Positions 1 through 9,956 of a stretch of DNA of 64,000 nucleotides are shown here, in pieces (position 1 is the stretch's first letter; every line of letters begins with the position of its first letter). The position numbers were made by a program, and so were the translations under genes. Under the pieces are notes generated by a model. That model saw nothing but the letters and a program-made list of their open reading frames with translations, made no database searches and had not been told where the DNA came from. This DNA comes from Tuctoria greenei (lineage: Eukaryota; Streptophyta; Magnoliopsida; Poales; Poaceae), in NCBI GenBank assembly GCA_036927565.1, contig JAYESD010000001.1, forward strand, positions 276,345,560-276,409,559, read 5' to 3'.

Positions 1-1237
1 TCGACCTCTCCCAACGGAGAGGCACTGACGATGTCGGTTTTCCTCAGGCGCAACTCTAGGGTTAGGGTCCAAGTCTTAACCCTAGTTGCACACATAGTCG
101 GCGGCCTTTCAGCGACTTCTCACCGGCGGCACGTAGTGCTCGCCATGGTGGAAGTCGTCGGCCCGCTGGGTCGCCTGCAAACAGAAACACTCAGACATTC
201 AATGCCTCGCCAGGCTAGGGTTAAGGGCCGAAACCCTAACCCTAGCCACGGGTTTCCTTCAACGACGACCGGCCGACGTCACCTCGGCCGACGACGAGCA
301 AACCCTCGGTTGCTCACCGCCGGCGAGCGCGTGGCCATGCCGGAAGTCCCCGCAACGAGGCAAACCCCTCCACTCACAATCGGCGCACGACGGTTTTCCT
401 CGACGGAAACCGACCAACACCGTCGTCACCGGCGGGGAAGCACCTCGAGGTGCATAACCCTCGCCGGAGACGACGGCGCGGCGGCGCCGGAGGTCCCGCG
501 CGGCCGACACTCGCCGCCGCTCTCCTCGCTCGCTCCGCTCTGTCGGGGAGAATGAAGAAATGAGCTAGGGTTCGGGGAACCCGCGACGGCGAGGGGTTAA
601 GTATTCCCCGATCTAAGCGGTGAGCCGTCCGATGAGCAATGGACCGTCGAGATTCACCCGCGCTTGAGAACTGCGGCGCATCCCAACTGTTGGATGTGGA
701 TCCGATGGACCGTGATAAGCGGCGCCCACCGTTGAGGCTTAGTGGGCTCTGAGCCCATGCGGAAGGGTATTTTGGGCCCCGTGGGCTGCCCTTTCAATTT
801 CTTCGCATTTTCTCAGAATTTTATTAGGCCGATTTCGGCCATGGGCCAGGCCACCATGGGCCGCGCTGAGTTAAGGCCTTTTTTCCATTTTCTGATGTTT
901 TTAGCTGATGGGCTGGGCCAAAATATTGCTCAGTGGGCTGAATTTAGAGTTTTTTAGCCCATTTAGTCCTTTTAAGTGTTTTCTGATTTCAGAATAAGTT
1001 TGAAATGGAAAATAATTTCCAGAAATTAGAAAATGATTAGAAAATTAAGTAAATAGCTGAGAAAATTGTAGAAAATTTTGTGTGATGTTATGAAATATTT
1101 TTATTTCATTTTTTCCTGCATTTCATACTATTTATTGTCAATAAGAGCATTTTCTCATTTATTTAAATACTATTAAGTGCTTTTCAAGCAATTATCATTA
1201 ATTAAGAAATTAAGTTTTAGCTTCCGCTGTGATTAAG
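1..1237 (+). other. GC-rich then AT-rich leader, no supported gene
   Basis: Positions 1 to about 950 are GC-rich with short inverted copies of AACCCTAG-like words, and the rest is AT-rich. The open frame at 31-555 is arginine-rich, has no recognisable domain and looks like a by-product of GC content. I read the stretch as untranslated leader of copia-1, but a separate older insertion cannot be excluded. Confidence 0.4.
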
Positions 1238-1626
1238 TGATAAATTAATTGAGTAACCAAAGTAAAATTTTAATTTATCAAGTTTTGAGTTTAAGTTATG
1301 TTATGTTTATTAATGGTAATTTAAATGAGTAACCAACGTGAAAATTTGAATTTGCCAATTAATTTTAAGTGCATTTATTTGAGCTTGTGCTTAAGCTTAT
1401 ATTTATGATTATTTAAGATTCATTGAGTAACCAACGTGAAAAATGATGTACTAAGTTAATTATGCATGGAATTTGAAAGTAACCAACGTGAAATTGAATT
1501 GCCATGATTAATTTAAGTTTATCTTTGAGTTTATCATATTAAGCTTTATTATCATGCTAAGTTTTAATGTTTAAGGGCATTATATGCTAAGTAACCAACG
1601 TGAAAAAGCAATAATGCCATTCTTAA
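1238..1626 (+). repeat. Tandem stem-loop array in copia-1 leader (5 hairpins)
   Basis: Five copies of a conserved loop (GAGTAACCAACGTGAAA or a close variant) lie at about 1238-1280, 1314-1357, 1420-1446, 1465-1506 and 1571-1626. Each is flanked by inverted arms, for example TGATAAATTA with TAATTTATCA, GGCATTAT with ATAATGCC, and CATGG with CCATG. Arm sequences differ between copies while complementarity is kept; the third copy has the weakest stem. The array stops just before the gag reading frame, so it would be in the RNA leader. Confidence 0.8.
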
Positions 1627-1629
1627 GTC

Positions 1630-4600
1630 ATGATTTATTGTAAGTTTTTGTCATTAATCCTCAAATCTTTATTTTTTGAAGGATCAGGCTTGTCCTCAGC
1701 ACTTAGCTATATCTCCGCAATTGAGACCCTCAATGGTCAAAATTACGGGGTATGGAAAGAGAGGCTCCAGATGGCTCTAGTAGTCTCTGACCTCGATTTT
1801 GCGATTACGTCGCCTTGACCCACTGAGCCACCTGTCCCCATTGCTGAGACTGGGGAATCTGAGGAGTCTTTCGCTACGCGAAAGGCTAAGTACCTAAGCT
1901 TGAAGGATCAGTATGAGAAGGATCTCCCTAAGTGGGACACTTCCAACAGGAAGTGTCTCGTGATCATTAAGAGCACCATAGCAGACTCAATTAAGGGAAG
2001 TATCCCTGATTGTGATACTGCTTCAGAGTACTTAGAGAGAGTCAGAGGTCAGTTCACTGGCTCTACTAAGGCGAGTGCTAGCACTCTCATGAGAAAGATT
2101 GTCACTGAGAAGTACTCTGGAGGTGGTGTGCGTGAGCACATCAATAAGATGAGTCACTATAACTCTAAGCTTAGGGAGCTAAACATTGTGATGCCAGATG
2201 AAATGCTTATTTACTTCATCCTAAGTTCTCTTCCTAAGGAGTTTGAGGCATTTGTGGTCAATTATAACTCACTTCCTGAGACTTGGAATATTGATAAGAT
2301 TGTTGCTATGTGCGTTCAGGAAGAGGAACGCATAAAGAGCTCTAAGAATGGTGATTACATCAATCTGGCTGACATTAAGGGTAAGGGAAAGGCAAAGAGG
2401 TACTTTTCCTCTCCCAAACCACCTTCCTTCAAGGTTTCAGACTCTAGTTCTTCATCAAACAAGTTCAAAGGCAAGTCCTCTCAAAAGAAGGACAAGGATA
2501 AGTGTCACTTATGTGGCTCAGATGAACATTTCCAGAAGGACTACGTTGGATTCATTAAGTGGTGTGCTAAGAAAGGTAATGACATAATTACTTTTGTAAA
2601 TGAGGCCTTATATGCGAATTATTCACGATCCACTTGATGGATTGACTCAGGTGCCACTGTGCACATTTGTAATTCAATGCAGGCATTAAGTACGATGAGA
2701 ACTATAAGAAGAAGGGAAAGAGTGATTAAGGTGGCAGATGGGCGTGAAGCCGAAGTCGAAGCCATTGGAGACTTATCTCCTAGATTACTTAGTGACTTTG
2801 TACTTAGGCTAAATAATGTTCTTTATGTCCCTTCATTAGAAAGGAACTTGATTTCAGTTTCGTGTTTGGATGATTCAGGATACATTTGTCATTTTGGTAA
2901 TGATAAATGTTCTATCAGTTATAATAATAAGATTATTGGTCTTGCCTTCCGACAAGACATGCTCTACTTATTGTCCACTCATGAGAATGTGTTTGCTGTA
3001 TATGATGATCAAGTTTCATCTAAGAACGACTTAGGACGTAACAAGCGCAAAAGAAGCGATTTAGATACTTCGTCGAAATTATGGCATTGTCGTTTATGCC
3101 ATATTTCGAGGGGAAGGATCGAACAATTAGTATCTCAATCGATTCTTCCACACTTAAACTTTTTAGATTCTGAGGAATGCATTGACTGCATTAAAGGAAA
3201 ATTCTCCAAAAATATCAAGAAAAACGTCAAACGTAGCTCGGGAGTCTTAGAAATAATCCACACAGATATTTGTGGACCTTTTCCCGTGACATCGGTAGAT
3301 GGTTATGATTCCTTCATAACATTTATAGATGACTTTAGTCGTTATGGCTATATTTATCCAATCAAGGAGCGATCCTAAGCGTTGGATAAGTTTAAGATAT
3401 TTAAGGCTGAAGTAGAAAATCAGCACGACGTTAAGATTAAAGTAGTAAGGTCTGACCGTGGAGGTGAGTACTACGGTCGACACACCCCTTATGGCCAAGT
3501 CTCTGGACCTTTTGCAAGGTTTTTACAGGAAAATGGCATAGTAGCCCAATATTCTACACCGGGCGAACCTCAGCAGAACGGTGTAGCGGAACGGCGAAAC
3601 CGTACACTTATGGACATGGTGAGAAGCATGCTAAGCTACTCTACACTACCAGTTAGTTTATGGATGGAGGCCTTAAAGACTGCCATTCACGTACTTAACC
3701 GTGTTCCATCTAAGTCAGTACCTAAGACACCGTATGAGATGTGGACGGGACGTAAGCCCTCACTAAACTATCTACATGTGTGGGGATGTCCAGCTGAGGC
3801 TAAGATGTTCAACCCGAACTTAAGCAAACTGGATTCTAGAACAATTAGTTGCCATTTTATTGGCTATCCTGAAAGAAGTAAAGGATTTAGGTTCTATTGT
3901 CCAGGTAGACACACTAAGTTTATTGAGACAAGACATGCCGTTTTTTTAGAGGACACTATGATCAGGGGGAGTACGGTACGGCGGGAAATAGACCTTGAGG
4001 AGGAACAGATTAGTCTACCCGTTCCGATGACTCAAGTGCCTTATTTCACCCTACCTGCTGTCATAGTGCCACCCGCACCTGGTGCTAGTGACACAACGTC
4101 TGTCGTTGCACCTCCGGCGGCCACAACAGAAATAAGTAAGGTTCCACCTCCTCAGCCTGTTGAAGATGTGGTCGAACAAGATGAGGTGCAACAACAACCT
4201 CAACCCTCAGATGATGCACAAATAAGAAGATCACAAAGAGTAAGACGATCGGCAATTCCAAGTGATTATCAGTTATACTTAAGTGAAGAAATTCATGTTG
4301 AGGATGATCCCACCTCTTTCGAAGATGCCATGAGTAGACCTCAGTCATCCGAATGGCGTAAAGCCATGGAAGATGAAATAAGATCTATGAGTGCCAACAA
4401 AGTCTGGGACTTAGTAGAGATTCCTAAAGGAGCCAAAACAGTAGGCTGTAAATGGGTCTACAAGATTAAGCGTGACTCCAAAGGGAAGATCGAAAAGTAT
4501 AAGGCTAGGCTTGTGGCTAAGGGATTCACGCAGCGGGAAGGTATTGATTATAACGAGACCTTCTCTCTTGTGTCGTCTAAGGATTCGTTTCGAATCATCA

Positions 4601-5877
4601 TGGCATTAGTAGCACATTATGACTTAGAATTACATCAAATGGATGTAAAGACGGCGTTCCTCAATGGGGATCTTTATGAGGACGTCTACATGGCTCAACC
4701 GAAGGGTTTTGTCATTGAGGGTAAGGAACATATGGGATGCCACTTGAAGAAGTCTATTTATGGACTTAAGCAAGCTTCAAGGCAATGGTACCTAAAGTTT
4801 GATGAGACGATAAGAAAGTTTGGGTTTAAGGAGAATGAGGAGGATAACTGCATTTATGCTAAGTTTAAGAATGGGAAATTCATTTTCCTTATACTATACG
4901 TAGATGACATACTACTTGCAAGTAGTGATGTCAACCTACTCTTAGAAACTAAGAAGTGTTTATCCTCAAACTTTGAGATGAAGGATTTAGGTGAAGCTTC
5001 CTATGTCCTAGGAATTGAGATTCACCGAGATCGAAGAAAGGGGGTATTAGGATTATCTTAGAAGGCATACTTAGAAAGCGTACTCAGAAAGTATGGTATG
5101 CAAAGTTGTAAGCCCTCGCATGTCCCAATAGTTAAGGGTGACAAATTTTCACAATCGCAGTCACCTAAGAATCAGTATGAGGTTGATCAAATGAGAGGAA
5201 TTCCGTATGCTTCTGCTGTCGGAAGCTTAATGTATGCTCAAACATGTACACGCCCTGACTTAGCTTTCGTGACTGGGATGCTTGGCAGATATCAAAGTAA
5301 TCCAGACTTAGACCACTGGAAAGCACTTAAGAAGGCTCTAAGATACATTCAGGGTACTAAGAACCTCATGTTAAAGTATAGTAAGTTAGACCCATTAGAA
5401 ATAGTGGGTTACTCAGATTCAGATTACGCGGGTTGTGTGGATACTAAGAAATCCACGTCAGGCTATATATTCACCCTCGCGAATGGAGCTATATCGTGGA
5501 GAAGCTCCAAGCAAGTCATAAATGCATCGTCCACAATGTATGCTGAGTTCATAGCTTGTTATGAGGCCACTGGACAGGCATCTTGGCTTAAGAAATTTTT
5601 TCCCGGTCTAAGAGTGGTGGACAGCATTCATAAACCACTTAAGTTATACTGCGATAATGAGCCAGCAGTGACATACTCTCACAACAACAAGTCGAGTGGT
5701 GCTGCCAAACACATCGACATTAAGTATTATGCTGTTAAAGAGAGAATCCAGGATAATTCAATTAGTCTCGAGCATATAAGAACTAATAAAATGCTTGCGG
5801 ATCCGCTAACTAAGGGTCTCCCTCCCAATGTGTTCAGAGAACACGTAGCCGACATGGGATTAGGGGAGAACATGTGA
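1630..5877 (+). pseudogene. copia-1 gag-pol polyprotein, four premature stops
   Basis: One reading frame runs from an ATG at 1630 to TGA at 5875-5877 but is broken by TGA at 1816-1818, TGA at 2635-2637, TAA at 3376-3378 and TAG at 5059-5061. Domains in order: gag; a zinc knuckle whose last cysteine is tyrosine; protease (WIDSG, just after the second stop); integrase zinc-binding region and catalytic core; RT with YVDDILL; RNase H (GYSDSDYAG). The homologous copia-2 frame is open at all four stops. Two of the stops (TGG to TGA, CAG to TAG) and the lost zinc cysteine fit C-to-T decay of methylated DNA. No autonomous polyprotein can be made. Confidence 0.93.
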
Positions 5878-6012
5878 AACAAATCCTGGATACTAAGGGG
5901 ACACCTAAGTATAAGGTTATTTCTAATTGTGAGACATATTGTGGTCTTCGAGTCGAACAGTACGTAAATGGCCGTTTCTGATGCGTCGTGCTCCTTATGT
6001 CGAAGCAAGAAG

Positions 6013-6013
<1 letters not shown>

Positions 6014-6073
<60 letters not shown>
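6014..6073 (+). repeat. AT dinucleotide microsatellite
   Basis: Uninterrupted run of about 30 alternating A/T dinucleotides between the copia-1 stop codon and its polypurine tract. Confidence 0.95.
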
Positions 6074-6075
<2 letters not shown>

Positions 6076-6140
6076 TTTAGTAGTTAAGAATAAGAATAAG
6101 CTAAGTAAGAATTAAGTTGTCCCAAGATCAAGGGGGAGAA

Positions 6141-6696
6141 TGTTAGGTTGATCCCGGTCCAACCCGTTGGGCAACAACCAACGGGGAGGACTCTATCCTC
6201 CCATCAGAGTCGGACGTGGGGTAACAACCCCACGCCAAGTCTCTCAGCCACGCGCGTTACCATAGGGGGCGCAACAGACTCGTTCTGTTGCAGCCCCCAC
6301 CTTAGTGCGCGCTATATATAAGTCCCAGGGAGACCTCAGGGCAAGGACACGCGAGTGCACTTGTTCCCAGAGGCCCCCGCCATAACCTAAACTAATCTTT
6401 CGCCACCGTCGACGACCTGCACCGAGCCGCCACTGCGTCGACGTACTCCCTGCACCGACGAACTACCAGCGTCGAGTCCCTCTCCTGCGACCATCCACCT
6501 GTGCCCAATGGCAACAGGTGGACCCTCTGAAGGTAACACTCAATCTATCTGTGTGTCCTTAATTGATTGATTACCTAGGCAAATAGCACGTAGATACTCA
6601 ATTACCCTTAAGATTGTTTGCTTTGTTTCAATTAAGACTAAGAATTGACCAATTAGGTGTTACCAGCTTAGATCCTAAGGACCCCAAAATATAACA
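6141..6696 (+). repeat. copia-1 3' LTR
   Basis: Starts TGTTAG directly after the polypurine tract AGGGGGAGAA and ends TATAACA, giving TG...CA termini. A TATA box (CTATATATAAG, about 6312-6321) marks the U3/R region. The matching 5' LTR is absent, so the right end is judged from the terminal dinucleotide alone. This LTR has none of the GGACTAGTCC palindromes found in the copia-2 LTR. Confidence 0.8.
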
Positions 6697-8669
6697 ATTT
6701 CATGATGTTTTACCCCTGTGGCAGACTGACCTTTGAAGCTCCCATCTCCTCGTTGTCAGCAGCAGCAGCAGCTAAAAGATGAAAAACGTCAGAGCAGAAC
6801 ACATCCGGTGTCCACTGACAGATACTGTTATTGGAAATGGAACGTAGTAGCAACATAGCGATGATAAAATGGTGGTGGTCTCGTGGAGTTTAGCGTAACA
6901 ACCGGTAGGTGACCATTTGTCGTCGGACTCCATTATCAGTAGCAGATGGCCAGTCATCGTCGTGTTCATAACTCCATGCAGACTGCATCAAAACTAGTCA
7001 TTTTCTCGTGGCTGAGAGGTGAGATTAGCAGGAAAGGGACAGAACAATGGAAGAGCACCGCCGATCGATACTGTTCCCGCTTTCTCTGGTGTGATGGCAT
7101 GCACGAGACGGGAAAAAAACGACCGGGAATTACAATCCGAGCGCAGCAATACTAGTCATTTATTCGATCGGCAGACGTAATTGAATGGAATTTCAGTATC
7201 CACGCAGTGCAGCATGTGGTCAGTGGTGCTTCTGGGTATCTGAATTTTGCATTTAAACTTCTGTCTTCTTTGTTATCGCATCCAAGAAACCCCCGTTCAG
7301 ATCTTACTGGAAAACGATCAAAACTATGTAATTAGTACGATCAATATGTGGCGTTTCTCTAGGAAACCATCAGAGTTCCTGATGAATTGTGTTGATCCAT
7401 TCTCCGTTGTTACTCATTTAACGTTCTCTAGACTTAGTGATTCTTCTTTTGAAGACATCTAGACTTAGTGATTCCAGAGCGGCTTACGATGATCCGGCTG
7501 CAAGGCAACAGAGGAGCTCACAGACTACACACTACAGAGCATCGACGCACGTCTCTCAAGTCTGGCCAACTCTTCGCGAGCCTTCCTGACACTCTACAAT
7601 AAGCTGTAACTGTAAGCGTCTCCTTGTTGCCCGTCGCTCCAGCTCATTCGACGACGATGAGTTTGCGCCGCTGGAATGAACCACTTTACTCGCAGGCCCG
7701 GACTCGTCCCGTTGCTGGATGACTCAGATCTTACGGGGCAGGGGTCCATCCAGAATCTAGTGCCGGAAAGCGCCCTCTTATGTTCAGTCAACTAGATGAT
7801 CTCCTGCATTGTTCAGTAAGCAACGACTTTGTCTCTACCCCTCAACTTGACATTGATTTTCCGGAAGGACCTCAACTTGAGATAGTTAATAAGTAGCAGA
7901 TGGGAAGGATCCCAGTCTTCAAAGTGTTCAAAAGTGACTAGTTTGTTTGTCTTCATTTACAGTACGCAGCACTTGAGACCTGAAGATCTATTTATAAAGA
8001 GGAACTGCTGCTTTCTTCACGAGTTTGTGTGTGAGAGAGCGCACATTACTGCAGAAAATTACTCCACGTACGCATCTCTTGGCATCTAGCTAGCCAGCAC
8101 CACACATACCACCTAGTCTCGCCAATCCAGGGGCAGTTGTGTGAATCGATCTGCATCGTCCCACGCATCGCAAACCTAAAACAGACGCACGCACTGGCAC
8201 GTTTGGACTGATCCATCCAACCAAGCAGATCACAGGAACATCTTCTATCTGACCTAAAAAGATCATGGCCGGTGACTAGGTTCGTAGATCGCCTTTGTCA
8301 TCGCCCAATCGATGATCTCTCTCTGCCCATGGTTTGGATAAAACTGAACGCCAGGTCAGTGCCATTACTGGCAGTGAAGCTAAGCAAGCTTCAAATTCCA
8401 CTGGTGTGCGAACCATATACATGGGCCGCCCGAGGGTTCCCGTACGTGCGTGGTCGCGATACGATAAACTCGATCGGGTGCTCCTCTGGAAAGGCGCCGT
8501 CAGTGACGCAGATCATCGGCGATCACGACGCAAAAGCGTGCACTCATCCATGCACGAATTAAGAAGATGATGTCGATCCACACGACGGCCGCGGTAGTCG
8601 CGTCCACGTAGCCCAGCCCAGGCCAGCCACACGGGCGCATGGTGCCATGCACGTAGCCCCCCTCTGCTG
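6697..8669. other. Intergenic region upstream of CLE gene
   Basis: No open frame here has a recognisable domain, and no splice pattern or RNA gene is apparent. A short direct repeat (CTAGACTTAGTGATTC) occurs near 7430 and 7460. The distal promoter of the CLE gene at 8843 probably lies in its right-hand part. Confidence 0.5.
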
Positions 8670-8690
8670 CACGTGAGAGCTCTATATAAG
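8670..8690 (+). promoter_or_regulatory. G-box and TATA box of CLE gene
   Basis: A CACGTG G-box (8670-8675) stands a few bases upstream of the TATA box CTATATAAG (8682-8690). Transcription would start near 8715, leaving a 5' UTR of about 125 nt before the ATG at 8843. G-boxes are bound by bHLH and bZIP factors in plants; which one acts here is unknown. Confidence 0.7.
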
Positions 8691-8842
8691 ACTGGCCTCT
8701 AAGTGCAGGATACAGTCTACACGCAGTTAAACCCGTGGTCTGACACTCTGGTCACCTCAGACAGATAGCGTACGTAGAGTTCTAGGCACTCGAAAGATAC
8801 TAACGTACAACTGGTCTGGAGACCGGCCGCCGGGACGTTGGC

Positions 8843-9091
8843 ATGGCAAGCACCAAGGCGATGGAGCTTCTCTGTGCCGTGCTGCTGCTATCTGCCGTCC
8901 TGCAGCGCTCCTGCTCGGCTCGGCCGTTGCAGCAACAGCAAGAGGCGGCCGCGGCCGAGGTTCGCGTGGATGCCGAGGCCGGGACAGGTTTCGGCGGCGG
9001 GGCGGCGCGAGAAGGAGGTGACGCCGGCGGGGTCGCGCCCTACGAGGATAAGCGGACGAGCCCTGGAGGGCCGGATCCCCAACATCACTGA
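8843..9091 (+). CDS. CLE family signalling prepropeptide, mature RTSPGGPDPQHH
   Basis: An 82-residue intronless protein. Residues 1 to about 26 form a secretion signal with a hydrophobic core (LLCAVLLLSAVL). A variable acidic and glycine-rich spacer follows, and the last 12 residues (71-82, RTSPGGPDPQHH) match the CLE dodecapeptide consensus with prolines at positions 4, 7 and 9. Such proteins are secreted and cleaved, the peptide is often hydroxylated and arabinosylated, and it signals through CLAVATA1-type receptor kinases in the apoplast. The PGGPDP core resembles the Arabidopsis CLE1-7 group. The ATG at 8843 is first after the TATA box; an in-frame ATG at 8861 would keep much of the signal. 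Copia-2 begins 65 bp after the stop, so the native 3' UTR and poly(A) region may be displaced. Three related CLE genes lie downstream at 17.5-24.2 kb. Confidence 0.9.
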   Translation: MASTKAMELLCAVLLLSAVLQRSCSARPLQQQQEAAAAEVRVDAEAGTGFGGGAAREGGDAGGVAPYEDKRTSPGGPDPQHH

Positions 9092-9156
9092 TGATGCTTC
9101 CGGAAGCTTGTTTGTACTCTGTACTGCCACGATTGATCACGTACTTAGTAAAGGCC

Positions 9157-9762
9157 TGTTAGAAAACAATGGGAAAGCGAAAGATCAAATAGCCACTAAA
9201 TCATCTCGAATTACATGGAGAAATCTGATTACAATATGAACACCAAGTGCTATCTCTCAAATAGCACAAGAACGTCAATAATACCTTCTCCTCCATCTTT
9301 GTTGTTACTTGACGATGCGGCCATCTAGCCAACAAGGCGAGGCCGCAAGAAGAACGACGACGAGAGGCGTTTCCCCTTGTTCTTCTCTTGGTATCTTGAT
9401 CGGATTCCGAGTGGATTAGGGTGTTCAAGTGTGTATGAATGTATGCCCTTCAGCCTTCTTTGATCACACACTTGACCCTCTTCTTATAGTTGACCAAGAG
9501 ACACAAGAGGGGGCCTCCCACCCTTAGGAATTATTGAGTCTCCCGATCAGAGACTCAAAATTCGGTGGGTTGTGTCCTTTCAATTAGAACACATGTCAAT
9601 TTCGAGTTCAAACTGACAGTTACTGAAAAATCGGACTAGTCCGTATAGGGTCCATACTAGTCCGGTCACCCTTACTGGACAATATCGGACTAGTCCGGTC
9701 ACCCTTACTGGACAAAACCGGACTAGTCCGGTTTGTACCGGACAAGTCCGGTACTCCCAACA
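9157..9762 (-). repeat. copia-2 3' LTR
   Basis: 606 bp, TGTTAG...CCAACA at the plus-strand ends, directly preceded by AGGCC. The start of U3 (about 9630-9762 on this strand) is a tandem array of GGACTAGTCCG-type palindromes spaced by CACCCTTACTGGACA-like units. It has one array unit fewer (about 21 bp) than the other LTR. Confidence 0.95.
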
Positions 9763-9956
9763 TTCTCCCCCTTGAACTCGAATCTGAAACTTACCAACTT
9801 ACTTAATACTAAACTTAGTGTCCATTTTCTCATGCTTGACATATAGGGCACGACGCATCACAACAACCATTTACGTATTGTTGGACTCGAAGACCACAAT
9901 ACATCTCACACTTGAAAATGAACCTTACTCTTACTTGGCCCCTAAATATCCAGTGA

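Larger units (their letters stand above)
1..6696 (+). mobile_element. Ty1-copia retrotransposon copia-1, 5' LTR not in window
   Basis: Visible parts in order are a long leader, a hairpin array (1238-1626), a broken gag-pol (1630-5877), a polypurine tract (about 6130-6140) and a 3' LTR (6141-6696). Order gag-protease-integrase-RT-RNase H defines Ty1-copia. The protein is clearly related to copia-2 at 9157-15791, and both leaders share the motif AGCTTCCGCTGTGA just upstream of the hairpins. The 5' LTR is not seen, so assigning positions 1 to about 960 to this element is inference; that stretch is GC-rich and could be an older unrelated sequence. Confidence 0.75.

Noticed and set aside
31..555. 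174-codon open frame at the left edge
   Set aside because: Arginine-rich, GC-driven, open on both strands in part, no domain; better read as untranslated leader.
6014..6073. Possible regulatory TATA cluster
   Set aside because: Simple AT microsatellite lying upstream of the LTR, not in a promoter position.
8272..8570. Overlapping open frames upstream of the CLE gene
   Set aside because: Two frames overlap in the same stretch, no domain or promoter pattern, close to the CLE promoter region.
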